From assembly GCA_017561715.1 (NCBI GenBank), contig JAFZBN010000018.1:62001-126000 (forward strand): a DNA stretch of 64,000 nt. Direction: 5' to 3'. The notes beneath the pieces are model-generated. The model was not told where the DNA came from. It saw only the letters and a program-made list of their open reading frames with translations, and searched no databases. Below, in pieces: positions 45,255 to 53,578 of this stretch. The stretch comes from Clostridiales bacterium. GTDB taxonomy: Bacteria; Bacillota; Clostridia; Saccharofermentanales; Saccharofermentanaceae. A program made the position numbers and the translations under genes. Each line of letters begins with the position of its first letter. Position 1 is the stretch's first letter.

Positions 45255-48200
45255 TCAGTTATCAATATAGTTTCTTGCGGCCTGATTGTAAAGATAGAAC
45301 GCGGCCATAAAATCTTTCAAGCTCTGTGTTCTAGTTGCCGTCAGCGGTCTTTCGATCTGGTTACGGCAATAGTAGATCGGGCTGTAGGATACGTAATACG
45401 TATTCGAATCGCCCTCCAGGAAGACCTTGAGATTGATCACTTCATTTACCTTATGGGCAGGAATTCCGGTGATCTTCAACTTCGTCTTATCTCCGGATAC
45501 AGTCACCTTCAGTTCCACATCCCTGTTATCTGTTGTGAACGAAAGTGCTTTGCCCGTAGTATTCGTGAACGTCAGGTTGAGTTCCGTTTCAGTTTCCAGA
45601 GAAAGCGATACGGAAGTAAATGTGACTCCGGAAGGCATACTCGTCAGGTTGCTGTTATATCCCGGAAGAGAATTCGGATTGATCGTCGGCAGGACCTTGT
45701 CCTCATCTTTCAGGATCGAGTTTGCCAGAGCATCGGTTTTATATCCGAAGTAAGCCTGGGAATAAGCACCGTAATTGAGAAGTGCTTTTACCAGCGGAGC
45801 CGCGGCGTAAAACTCCGGATCGCCGATACCGCCCCAGGAAGTATACGCATTATCCAGAATAAACTTCGCATAATCCTGAACAGTAAAGGTATACTCTGTT
45901 CCAATAAAATCATCACCCACGAGCTGCGCCTTGATCTCTGCGGTCATTTCCTTGGCGGCTACAGGAACATGGAATACATAGTATGTCTTTCTGTTTACTG
46001 TCACCGGTGTTGCGTCGCTCATCTTATAGGCCTTCGTCGTTCCATTCGGGAAAGTGACGTTCAAACGTGCGGTATCACTTTCTGCGACTTCATCGGCAAG
46101 CGTCATATAAAGATTGACCGCGATCGTTCCGTCAAGAGACAAGGTATAACCATCCAATTTCGACTCATGGAAATATTCCGCTCCGATAACGATATTAAGA
46201 TCCTCACCGTTCGTATTCGGATCAAGTTTTACTCTTATGCGACAGATCTCACCTTTACTGAGATGGTTTCCGGCAGTCAAAGATCCGGTGGTAAGATATC
46301 CCGTTGTCTCGAACCTGCTGGTGCCAGACTTCGAATACAGACCCGCAAACAAGTATCTATCGGTAAGCTCGGCATTTTCGAATGTGAAAGTATACGCTCC
46401 GTCTGCAGGTGCAATGAACGTGAAGTCCGAATATTGACCATTCGTGTCATCGGGTGACGGGATATGTACCGAATTGGGGCCCACTTTGAGCACAGGATCG
46501 TTTTTTACCGAGACAGTTGTCAGAGAAGTCGCGTCTGCAACCTGCATCTCGAGGAAATACGTTTTTCCTGCTTCTAAACAGTAATGATTCCTAAAGTCGT
46601 AATACCACCCGTCCTGCAACAACATGAAATCATCACCGGTACCGAGTTCTTTTATGCTGCAAAAATAGAAAGAATCGGCTCCGTTACTAAAGGTATAGAT
46701 TGCGGTTTGGTCAGGAGTAAACACAGCATAGAACGGACGATATGCCTCAGCCATCGGACGGTCTACAAGATTGTCCCCGGTAGAAAGCTGCGCTGCCTTT
46801 TTAATGTGGAGTGTCGTTTCGGCCGGCGCGCTCCAATTCGCCGGCACGGTAACTGTGTATTCCTTTAACGCTTCAAGTGGAACGATCGTTGTATTAAAGT
46901 CATTCCAACCCATGCTTATCGTTCCTTCACCCGCATCTGCTCCGTATTTTACACCTACCGGAGAGGACGGAGAGAGATAATAGCAGAACTCATACATGCC
47001 GCTTTCCTTCGGAATAAATGAGTAATATGTTTGTTCATCGTACTGTACGTTTATCGGATTGTCATCCATACCTAACATCGAAAGGGAATCACGGGATATA
47101 GTCACCGGAACAGTCGTAACGCTGCTATCACAGTAATTAAGATTCACATCCAGAAGATAGGTTTCACCGGCAGTAAGTGCACACCCGTTCGTGATACCTT
47201 CTTCAGTATAGTTAGTAAAATATCCGACCTGTCCTTCTGTAACACCAGTAAGCATGAATCGTGCATATCCTACCGGAATGTTAAACGTGTACTTTCCACT
47301 TGCCTCCGGGGTAAACAATGCATACACATGTGTTTCAAAATGCGAGTTATCAATGCTTGTTGAGCCCACTGAAATAGTATTGGTGATTTCTTTCACATAT
47401 AACCAGGCAAAACCGATGTTCCCGGCACCGGTATTTTTGATCGTGATTAAATAATTCTCACCCTTTTGGAAGTATTGAACTCCGGGATCACCCTCGCCAC
47501 CAACGCCGTATTTCGTCGAACGGACTTCCACAGTTGTAACGTTTGAGGAAACGATATAAAAACCTGTCTTGCTCGGAGTAAATGAGTAATAGACCGCTTT
47601 TCCGGAATCTACTGAATAGCCTGTTTCCGGACCGGTAATCTCCGGTACTTTTTCAATATAGACATCGATTACCTCTTCAGAAGAACCGCTTTGCCTGATC
47701 GTCGGGAAGTAAACCTCTCCTGCTTTCAGATTCACACCTTTCTTGAAATTGTTGCCCTCACCATAGTGATGATCTTCCAACGAGAAGCCATCCATGGAGA
47801 ACTCCGTGGAGTGATCACCTTTTGTATAGATCTGATAGACCCCGTCTTCCTCCGGAATATACTGGAAATAAGTACTCTGGTTATTTGCTTTCACCGTAAC
47901 CGAATTCGGTCCTGTTTCGAGCAATGGCAGATTCTTTGATACCGTGATTTTCACCGGAACGCAGATTCCATAGTCGCCACTATAGTCATTTCGATTCAGC
48001 GTGAGCGGATATGTCACGCCGGCAGTAAGATCGGCAAATATGAATATCGATGGGTCAGAGTTGTTTCTGTTCTCCGCATAGTTATATCCGCCCAGAGAAA
48101 GTCTGCTGGATATAGTTCTCGGAGCTGTTAAGGTAAATGTATAGACACCACTCTCGGAAGGGGTAAATGTGATCTCTTTCGTAGTACCTATCTCACCAAA

Positions 48201-48668
48201 ATCATATTGTGTTCCAAGACGTAATGTCTTCGGTGATTTAGCGATAAGAAGCTGCACATTGTCAGAATAGGAATCTTCACTGTCATACTCAGAAACCGCA
48301 AACAGGTACTTCATGCCTGCGTCGAGCGTCAGATAAGTGATGATGTTTTCATTAATCCTTTCAGTCTCTGTCGGAGCTAAGGCTGTACCATACTGATCCG
48401 TCACGCTGACAGAAAGAGCAAAGCCATCGGCACACATGAAACCATATCTGCCGTTTGAACTTGGTGTAAAAGAGAACACCTTTGTCTCTCCGGGATCGAA
48501 CCTTGTGATCTCAGTTGTAACGCCTTCCGTCAGTTCCTGAACGACCTGCGTTTCAGGATCCGTGATCTCCACTTCCGGGACCTCATGATCTGCCATTACG
48601 ATGCAAGGCAGAGACGCAACCAACATTACGACGCTAAGAATAGTCGCCAAAACCTTCTTGCTCTTCAT
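45255..48668 (-). CDS. Large secreted protein with about eight repeated beta-sandwich modules, 1137 aa
   Basis: A signal peptide (KKVLATILSVVMLVASLPCI, cleavage after VMA at about 26) directs export. From about 50 to 830 the same module of about 90-100 residues repeats, each with a core like YxFTPSxSGxYTFT and a loop ending in LxAGxTYxL; this resembles bacterial pre-peptidase C-terminal (PPC) beta domains. Residues about 850-1137 are a different domain (YTLSLDGTIAVNLYMTLADE; KALLNYGAYSQAYFGYKTDA) common at the C-terminus of clostridial secreted proteins. No catalytic motif or sortase signal is seen. Probably an adhesive or surface protein. Confidence 0.75.
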   Translation of the reverse strand: MKSKKVLATILSVVMLVASLPCIVMADHEVPEVEITDPETQVVQELTEGVTTEITRFDPGETKVFSFTPSSNGRYGFMCADGFALSVSVTDQYGTALAPTETERINENIITYLTLDAGMKYLFAVSEYDSEDSYSDNVQLLIAKSPKTLRLGTQYDFGEIGTTKEITFTPSESGVYTFTLTAPRTISSRLSLGGYNYAENRNNSDPSIFIFADLTAGVTYPLTLNRNDYSGDYGICVPVKITVSKNLPLLETGPNSVTVKANNQSTYFQYIPEEDGVYQIYTKGDHSTEFSMDGFSLEDHHYGEGNNFKKGVNLKAGEVYFPTIRQSGSSEEVIDVYIEKVPEITGPETGYSVDSGKAVYYSFTPSKTGFYIVSSNVTTVEVRSTKYGVGGEGDPGVQYFQKGENYLITIKNTGAGNIGFAWLYVKEITNTISVGSTSIDNSHFETHVYALFTPEASGKYTFNIPVGYARFMLTGVTEGQVGYFTNYTEEGITNGCALTAGETYLLDVNLNYCDSSVTTVPVTISRDSLSMLGMDDNPINVQYDEQTYYSFIPKESGMYEFCYYLSPSSPVGVKYGADAGEGTISMGWNDFNTTIVPLEALKEYTVTVPANWSAPAETTLHIKKAAQLSTGDNLVDRPMAEAYRPFYAVFTPDQTAIYTFSNGADSFYFCSIKELGTGDDFMLLQDGWYYDFRNHYCLEAGKTYFLEMQVADATSLTTVSVKNDPVLKVGPNSVHIPSPDDTNGQYSDFTFIAPADGAYTFTFENAELTDRYLFAGLYSKSGTSRFETTGYLTTGSLTAGNHLSKGEICRIRVKLDPNTNGEDLNIVIGAEYFHESKLDGYTLSLDGTIAVNLYMTLADEVAESDTARLNVTFPNGTTKAYKMSDATPVTVNRKTYYVFHVPVAAKEMTAEIKAQLVGDDFIGTEYTFTVQDYAKFILDNAYTSWGGIGDPEFYAAAPLVKALLNYGAYSQAYFGYKTDALANSILKDEDKVLPTINPNSLPGYNSNLTSMPSGVTFTSVSLSLETETELNLTFTNTTGKALSFTTDNRDVELKVTVSGDKTKLKITGIPAHKVNEVINLKVFLEGDSNTYYVSYSPIYYCRNQIERPLTATRTQSLKDFMAAFYLYNQAARNYIDN

Positions 48669-48801
48669 AACAATACCTCCAACAACCCAAAATCCAGATA
48701 TATGTTATCAATTTATTATATCAAGCAGAGGAATGTAAGTATTATCACTATCTTTCGCAGAAATACAGATATTGTCCAGTGCTATAGGAGAATCGGGTCG
48801 A

Positions 48802-49698
48802 TCAGATGGTACCCGTGGTAACAGAATAGTACATAAGAAGTGTAATTCCGGTAAAGAACATGATCGCAGAAAGACATCCGCCGATGATGAATCTCGTTGC
48901 CTTATGGTGTTCCCTATCTAGCAACATCATGGCAGTAACGACAAGGACCGGTCCTCCGCATGCAAGGAACAGATACGATCCCATCAGTTGAACCATATTG
49001 ACGGTAGTAAGATCCGTTGTTTTTCCTGAAGTGACTATCTGACCGAGATAGCCGATACATACTGAAACAAAGTTGTTTCCAAAGTGAAGGATCATCGGAA
49101 GCAGGATATTATTCTTTTTGACCATGACATAGGAGAGCATCGCGCCGAGAAGTGCGGTGTTCAGAAAACGAAGCGGCGACCAGTGCATGACACCGAAGAA
49201 AACGCCCATGATAAGAACGATCACCCAGTCATGTTTTATGCTTCGAAAATGTGAGAGCACACACCCTCTTTCCATGGCTTCTTCACAGATCGCGGGAAGG
49301 ATCGCGACGATCAGGATGAGCATCGGAAGATTCATACTGCCGTAGATATATTCGTTGAGTCCCGTGACTTCAGCGCGATAGGATTTCGGAAGAACGGCAA
49401 GGGAGATACCGACACAGACCATGCTCAGCATAAAGCCCGCCGCACCGAGGATCGCGGTACCAAAAAACTCGGCACACGTGAATTTCTTGATCGGGAACAT
49501 TTCTTTCAGTTTTACTTTTCGAATAAGGCAATAACAAACGGCAACTACGAGGAACATCAATTCCGAAAGGACAAGTCCCGTGATGCCGAGATTTCTCTGC
49601 ATCCAGGCACCGGCTGTAAGAAACAAAACAAGAAAACCGATCTGCGCGATAACGCCCATCCATGGTCTGAGTTTTTCCTGGTTTGAGAGTTTTTCCAT
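48802..49698 (-). CDS. CPBP-family intramembrane metalloprotease, 298 aa
   Basis: Eight or so membrane segments with the CPBP (Abi) motifs: EEAMER (139-144; Glu-Glu and Arg), FFGVMHW (about 168-174, His) and HFGNN (about 206). These residues form the glutamate-activated water and metal-like site of Rce1-type proteases. Bacterial members process peptides or give bacteriocin self-immunity. It stands between the secreted protein and a MerR regulator, with no partner peptide visible nearby. Confidence 0.85.
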   Translation of the reverse strand: MEKLSNQEKLRPWMGVIAQIGFLVLFLTAGAWMQRNLGITGLVLSELMFLVVAVCYCLIRKVKLKEMFPIKKFTCAEFFGTAILGAAGFMLSMVCVGISLAVLPKSYRAEVTGLNEYIYGSMNLPMLILIVAILPAICEEAMERGCVLSHFRSIKHDWVIVLIMGVFFGVMHWSPLRFLNTALLGAMLSYVMVKKNNILLPMILHFGNNFVSVCIGYLGQIVTSGKTTDLTTVNMVQLMGSYLFLACGGPVLVVTAMMLLDREHHKATRFIIGGCLSAIMFFTGITLLMYYSVTTGTI

Positions 49699-49780
49699 AA
49701 CAAAACCGTTCCTTACTAAACGCCGAATTCTTCGTTCATTATAGCATAGAGATCTTGCCGCTTATGCGATACGGCCTGCA

Positions 49781-49813
49781 CAAAAAGAAGGACTGCTTAT
49801 CGCTAAGCAGTCC
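49781..49813 (-). terminator. Terminator of the MerR gene
   Basis: GGACTGCTTA-N4-TAAGCAGTCC is a perfect 10-bp stem. On the minus strand it is followed by TTCTTTTTG, 28 nt after the MerR gene stop. Confidence 0.88.
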
Positions 49814-49841
49814 CTTTTGATATCTCTATTCTCTTCTTTTT

Positions 49842-50645
49842 TCACCCGATCGGGAAGCAGACTTCCGTTACATACTCATCCGGATTCTGTGTCTGCGCGG
49901 GAGATACGTGATAGATATTAAACATCGGTCCCGTGACTTCAAAACCATTCTCCGCGATCCAGGAAGCGACTGTCGCTGTCGCTTCTCCCATCTGCTCGTA
50001 GGAACCCTTGATCACGCAGCTTGCGACCTTCACTTCAGGAAGTGTCTTGAACTTAACGTTCTCGGTATCTTCGTACTGACCCTTGACCGTCATCCATACG
50101 ACGATCTCCACGTTCTCTTCTTTGTATTCCTTGTCGAGAAATTCCGCTGCCGCAAGGCACGGGTCCGCGGGAACGAGAGGTGTCTTACATTCCTGAAGTT
50201 TTCCCCACAGGATGCCCTCGTCTTCGTAATGCGGAACGACCATGTGTACGGTTGCCGCGTATCTTTCCGGAATCACTTTTGTTGTTACATCAAAACTCAT
50301 ACTCTGTTCCTTTCTCAGCCTCTTTCTGGCTGTGTCCAGGAGCATCAGTTTGTACTCCGTCTCATCGGAGATCTTTCTTAATTCCTGCTGCTGTTTCGAA
50401 AGGTACTGTTCGAGCTTTTCCTTGTTGTCATAGTCGTCCATGATCTTTGCGATATCAGCCAGCGCGAAGCCCATATCCTTAAGCGCCGTGATGCGCCCCA
50501 TGACGAAAAGCTGTTCTTCTTTGTAGAAGCGGTAACCCGTAAACTCATCGATCATCGCAGGTTTCAGTAATCCCAAGTCATCGTAGTGACGAAGCATTCG
50601 AATACTCACTCTGGACAGTTTTGAAAATTCGCCTATTTTCAGCAT
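49842..50645 (-). CDS. MerR-family regulator with GyrI-like ligand-binding domain, 267 aa
   Basis: Residues 1-70 are the MerR DNA-binding domain (KIGEFSKLSRVSIRMLRHYD; TGYRFYKEEQL). A dimerising helix at about 80-112 follows. Residues 118-267 are a GyrI/BmrR-type effector domain (KVIPERYAATVHMVVPHYED; VKVASCVIKGSYEQM). Such proteins bind hydrophobic drugs or metabolites and twist a promoter with a long spacer. The gene has exactly that type of promoter upstream and its own terminator, so it is probably autoregulated and monocistronic. Confidence 0.88.
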   Translation of the reverse strand: MLKIGEFSKLSRVSIRMLRHYDDLGLLKPAMIDEFTGYRFYKEEQLFVMGRITALKDMGFALADIAKIMDDYDNKEKLEQYLSKQQQELRKISDETEYKLMLLDTARKRLRKEQSMSFDVTTKVIPERYAATVHMVVPHYEDEGILWGKLQECKTPLVPADPCLAAAEFLDKEYKEENVEIVVWMTVKGQYEDTENVKFKTLPEVKVASCVIKGSYEQMGEATATVASWIAENGFEVTGPMFNIYHVSPAQTQNPDEYVTEVCFPIG

Positions 50646-50721
50646 TTAAACTACCTCCATGGATCCATACAAATATCACGATACCGTGCTATCTGTATTG
50701 TGTTTTCTTGAGCTCATCACT

Positions 50722-50752
50722 ACTGTAATCCCTACCATTATGTCAGAGTCAA
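50722..50752 (-). promoter_or_regulatory. MerR-type promoter with 19-bp spacer
   Basis: On the minus strand TTGACT (50747-50752), a 19-nt spacer and TACAGT (50722-50727) repeat the layout of BmrR/BltR-type promoters, where the regulator binds within the overlong spacer. It lies 77 nt upstream of the merR-family gene. Confidence 0.75.
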
Positions 50753-50822
50753 CACCTTTTGTACATTCGTTTCTAAATCGCACACAAGGCACTCAAAAAC
50801 CATGTTATTTCAGCACTTCCCT

Positions 50823-50853
50823 TTGTTGTGATCTTCACTGCGAATAGTATAAT
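50823..50853 (+). promoter_or_regulatory. Likely promoter of the small zinc-ribbon membrane protein
   Basis: TATAAT at 50848-50853 is perfect; TTGTTG at 50823-50828 is 19 nt upstream, or GTTGTG at 50825-50830 is 17 nt upstream. The gene starts 57 nt downstream. Confidence 0.5.
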
Positions 50854-50909
50854 AGGCATATAACCTGAAAAGGTGCGATGGCAAACTAAAGAGAGTGGGG
50901 CAACAAAGC

Positions 50910-51197
50910 ATGAAAAAGTTTTCCCTTAAACAGATATTCAGGATCGTATTGGCGTCTAAAATTGTGGGTTTTCTGCTCATTATGATCGGCGCTGCTTTTG
51001 TTGATTCGATCCTGCCTGTCTTTTTCGTCTTTGGAAGCATCGGGCTCCTGCTCATTTTAGCAGGAGTGTTCATAGATGCCGTGTACTATGTCTGCCCGAA
51101 ATGCGGTCTTTGGCTGGGAAGCGCTGCATTGCCTTCCGACTATTGCAGACACTGCGGCACGAAGGTGGATCAAGTAGAAGACAAGAAAGGGGACTAA
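50910..51197 (+). CDS. Small membrane protein with C-terminal zinc ribbon, 95 aa
   Basis: I chose the ATG at 50910 (MKKFSLKQIF), with GTGGGG 9 nt upstream. Two membrane segments (about 14-32 and 35-57) are followed by YYVCPKCGLWL and YCRHCGTK, a Cys4 zinc ribbon in the cytoplasm or outside. No family known to me. It lies just before the SAM riboswitch, which has its own promoter. Confidence 0.6.
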   Translation: MKKFSLKQIFRIVLASKIVGFLLIMIGAAFVDSILPVFFVFGSIGLLLILAGVFIDAVYYVCPKCGLWLGSAALPSDYCRHCGTKVDQVEDKKGD

Positions 51198-51242
51198 CCC
51201 TCGAAAACATCGGATTTAGTCCCATAAATGCCCGGTTTGTGG

Positions 51243-51248
51243 TATAAT
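51243..51248 (+). promoter_or_regulatory. -10 box of the riboswitch promoter
   Basis: TATAAT preceded by TGG makes an extended -10 (TGnTATAAT). No good -35 is seen, as is usual for extended -10 promoters. It lies 7 nt before the SAM aptamer. Confidence 0.65.
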
Positions 51249-51254
51249 ACAAGT

Positions 51255-51388
51255 GACCTATAAAGAGTGCGCGAGAGACAAGCTCGATGACCGCACAGCA
51301 ACCTGCGATACGTAAGGTGCTAAAGCTTGACCGATAGGACTATAGCAATTGTTCAGCAGTCTCATCGGTGCCGATGGGATTTTCTTTT
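51255..51388 (+). promoter_or_regulatory. SAM-I class (S-box family) riboswitch with terminator
   Basis: The aptamer core is clear: AAAGAGTGCGCGAGAGAC, GCTCGATGACC, CAGCAACC (51296-51303) and AAGGTGCTAAAGC (51314-51326), closed by CCTAT and ATAGG (P1). This matches the SAM-I clan, possibly the SAM-I/IV variant form. Downstream, TCTCATCGG and CCGATGGGA (51360-51379) form a terminator with TTTTCTTTT. ACCGAT of P1 (51330-51335) can instead pair with ATCGGT (51364-51369), giving an antiterminator. So SAM binding should stop transcription of the next gene. Confidence 0.85.
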
Positions 51389-51431
51389 GCCCTCTTTATG
51401 GGATCAAATACACCATAAGGAGGAGTAACAT

Positions 51432-51737
51432 ATGCGTTTACTCAAAGAAGTTTTCGGAAACAGTGAAAAAGCGTGGATCTACTGCGCGAACAAAGATCTG
51501 CAAAGGCAGTTTCTTCTTCAGGCGGAAAGCGAGGGCTTTAACACTTCCCTTCAAAAGACCGCACTTTCGCACATCTACGGGATCGGAACGGATGGTCATG
51601 TCGGGTGCCTCTCGCCATTTCTCTGGTCGCTCTCTTTCGGCTGCGAACTGGATTTCCCGAGGATCGACTATCAGGCGTTTATCGAGGGCAAGGAAGATTA
51701 CGAGTGCAAAGAGCCGCACATGAGAAGGATCGGCTGA
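51432..51737 (+). CDS. Orphan 101-aa protein under SAM riboswitch control
   Basis: The ATG follows AAGGAGGAG. The product (MRLLKEVFGNSEKAWIYCAN; FNTSLQKTALSHIYGIGTDG; IDYQAFIEGKEDYECKEPHM) is small, soluble and has four cysteines, but I recognise no domain. It is the only gene downstream of the riboswitch before a convergent gene 2 nt away, so it must be the regulated target. SAM-I targets are normally methionine, cysteine or SAM synthesis and transport genes; this protein would be a new type. A role in sulfur or methyl metabolism is inference. Confidence 0.75.
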   Translation: MRLLKEVFGNSEKAWIYCANKDLQRQFLLQAESEGFNTSLQKTALSHIYGIGTDGHVGCLSPFLWSLSFGCELDFPRIDYQAFIEGKEDYECKEPHMRRIG

Positions 51738-51739
51738 GT

Positions 51740-52903
51740 TCAGACGTAGTCCATGAAGACCTGGTTGGCAAGATCAACGCCCTTTTCGGTGAGCCGGTAA
51801 ATGCCGTCTGAAAACTCGACGAGTCCTGCCTTCTGTTCTTTATCTAATTCCGCGCCAAATGCACTTGCCACGGGCATTCCGAAGCGATCCTTAAACGCCT
51901 TCTCGCCCACGCCGCTTCTGGTCCGGAAGCCGAGCATCATGAACTCTTTTTTGCTGTCGTCTTCTGACAGTATCTCTTCCGTGATGAGTACTTCTTCTTT
52001 CTTTGGTTCTAGATCCTTCATCGCGGAGAGGTATTCGTCGAGTGTCTCGGCATGACGGCCGCGCTCGGCTCCGATGTAATAGTGCGCTCCGACACCAAAC
52101 GCGAAGTAAGGTTCGGCGCGCCAGTACATCGAGTTATGGCGGCTCTCAAAACCGGGGCGCGCCATGTTGCTGATCTCGTAATGAGTAAATCCGTTCTCCT
52201 TGAGAGTACTCGTCACGAGATGGTACATCGCGCGGTCTTCTTCCTGGCTTATGTACTTTTCGATGTCGCCGTTATATCTCGCGTACATCGGTGTTCCTTC
52301 TTCGAGGATCAGCGAGTAAAGCGAGATGTGCGGGATATCATTACTAAGGAAGAAATCGAGCGTTTCTTTGACGCTCTCCATGATCTGTCCCGGGATGCCG
52401 AGCATCATGTCACAGGAGATGTTAGAAAAGCCCGCGTTTTTTGCGTCCAGGATTGCCTTTTTCGCGGTCTCGGAATCATGTATCCTTCCAAGCGTCTGAA
52501 GCACCGAATCATCAAGGCTCTGAATGCCGAGAGATAAGCGGTTGATGCCCGCTTTCTTAAACCCGGATAGTTTCTCTTCATCGATCGTTCCAGGATTCGC
52601 TTCCAGCGTGATCTCGCAGTCCTCGGAAATGCCATAAACATCGCGCAAAGTACCGAGGATCTTCCCTACCTGCGAAGGCGAAAGCAGCGACGGTGTACCG
52701 CCTCCGAAATAGATCGTCTGAAGCGGGTTCTTGTCGTCCGCGCCAAACCACTTCTTTCCCATCTTCGCTTCCTTACAGACCGCATCAACGTACTCGTCGA
52801 TCCGGTCTAAACACGACGGAAAAGAAAGAAAATCGCAGTATGCGCATTTTCTTACACAGAACGGGATATGGATGTACACGGAGGTGACCGGAAGTTCAGG
52901 CAT
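51740..52903 (-). CDS. hemW: HemW-like radical SAM heme chaperone
   Basis: IPFCVRKCAYCDF gives the radical SAM Cys triad (C16, C20, C23). FGGGTPSLL, LEANPGTID and INRLSLGIQSLDD are typical of the HemN/HemW family. At 387 aa, and lacking the N-terminal part of HemN, it is the HemW type, which binds heme and inserts it in respiratory proteins rather than oxidising coproporphyrinogen. The start overlaps the DUF4276 gene stop by 8 nt. Confidence 0.88.
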   Translation of the reverse strand: MPELPVTSVYIHIPFCVRKCAYCDFLSFPSCLDRIDEYVDAVCKEAKMGKKWFGADDKNPLQTIYFGGGTPSLLSPSQVGKILGTLRDVYGISEDCEITLEANPGTIDEEKLSGFKKAGINRLSLGIQSLDDSVLQTLGRIHDSETAKKAILDAKNAGFSNISCDMMLGIPGQIMESVKETLDFFLSNDIPHISLYSLILEEGTPMYARYNGDIEKYISQEEDRAMYHLVTSTLKENGFTHYEISNMARPGFESRHNSMYWRAEPYFAFGVGAHYYIGAERGRHAETLDEYLSAMKDLEPKKEEVLITEEILSEDDSKKEFMMLGFRTRSGVGEKAFKDRFGMPVASAFGAELDKEQKAGLVEFSDGIYRLTEKGVDLANQVFMDYV

Positions 52904-53561
52904 TCAGCACCTTCTTTACCGCGCCGGTCAGCGCGAGCTCGAACTTCTTAAAGCTCGGAGAAACGTTGTTTCCGGGAAGCATGTATTTGGAGATCTTCTC
53001 TGCCCATGTCGCCTTATACTGTCCGATCGCGGGATAGCCGATCTTCTTGATGCGGTGGGACTGCTCGCGAAGAAGCACGTCGCAGAGGACTTCCCATGTA
53101 CCGCAGATGCTGTCCTGTTCGTATTCGGACAGTCTTTGAAGATCCGCATCCGGATACGCAAGAAGGATCGCGTTCTTATCCGCAAGGATCCAGCTCTCCA
53201 TCTCTTCTACGGAGATCGCGATGACAGTTGAAAGGTCTCTGGCGTAACGGCGGCAGGTGTCCTTGAGTTTGCTCATGAGTTCTTCGGGATCATGTTCATC
53301 GGAATCGATACAGACGATCACGATGATGTCCGTTCCTGCGTAAACTTTGTCGTACGCGCGGAGTTTTGCGGGCAGAAGCTCCAGAAGACCGGCTGCCAGC
53401 GGCTCCGGCTTGTCGTCCGGATGGGCAGGCCAGTACCCGCAGCCACGGTGCGGCCGCAGGTAGGAAGTAAATTCCGAAGTATATTGTTTTAAGATACAGT
53501 TCGTCAGACGCTGAAGGACAACGCCGCCGGATCTGTCTTCACTTAGGATCTCTACTCGCAT
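52896..53561 (-). CDS. DUF4276-like TOPRIM protein of a second ATPase/TOPRIM pair, 221 aa
   Basis: VEILSEDRSGGVVLQRL (3-19, acidic start), IIVIVCIDSDEHD (about 78-90) and ISVEEMESWILADKNAI (about 115) are the TOPRIM-like and EMExW motifs of DUF4276 proteins. It follows an AAA_21 ATPase gene by 17 nt. It differs from the island copy at 25705 in length and motifs, so it is a separate lineage, not a recent duplicate. Presence inside a housekeeping run suggests a domesticated or recently inserted defence pair. Confidence 0.72.
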   Translation of the reverse strand: MRVEILSEDRSGGVVLQRLTNCILKQYTSEFTSYLRPHRGCGYWPAHPDDKPEPLAAGLLELLPAKLRAYDKVYAGTDIIVIVCIDSDEHDPEELMSKLKDTCRRYARDLSTVIAISVEEMESWILADKNAILLAYPDADLQRLSEYEQDSICGTWEVLCDVLLREQSHRIKKIGYPAIGQYKATWAEKISKYMLPGNNVSPSFKKFELALTGAVKKVLNA

Positions 53562-53578
53562 CGAAGATGTCTTCCCCT

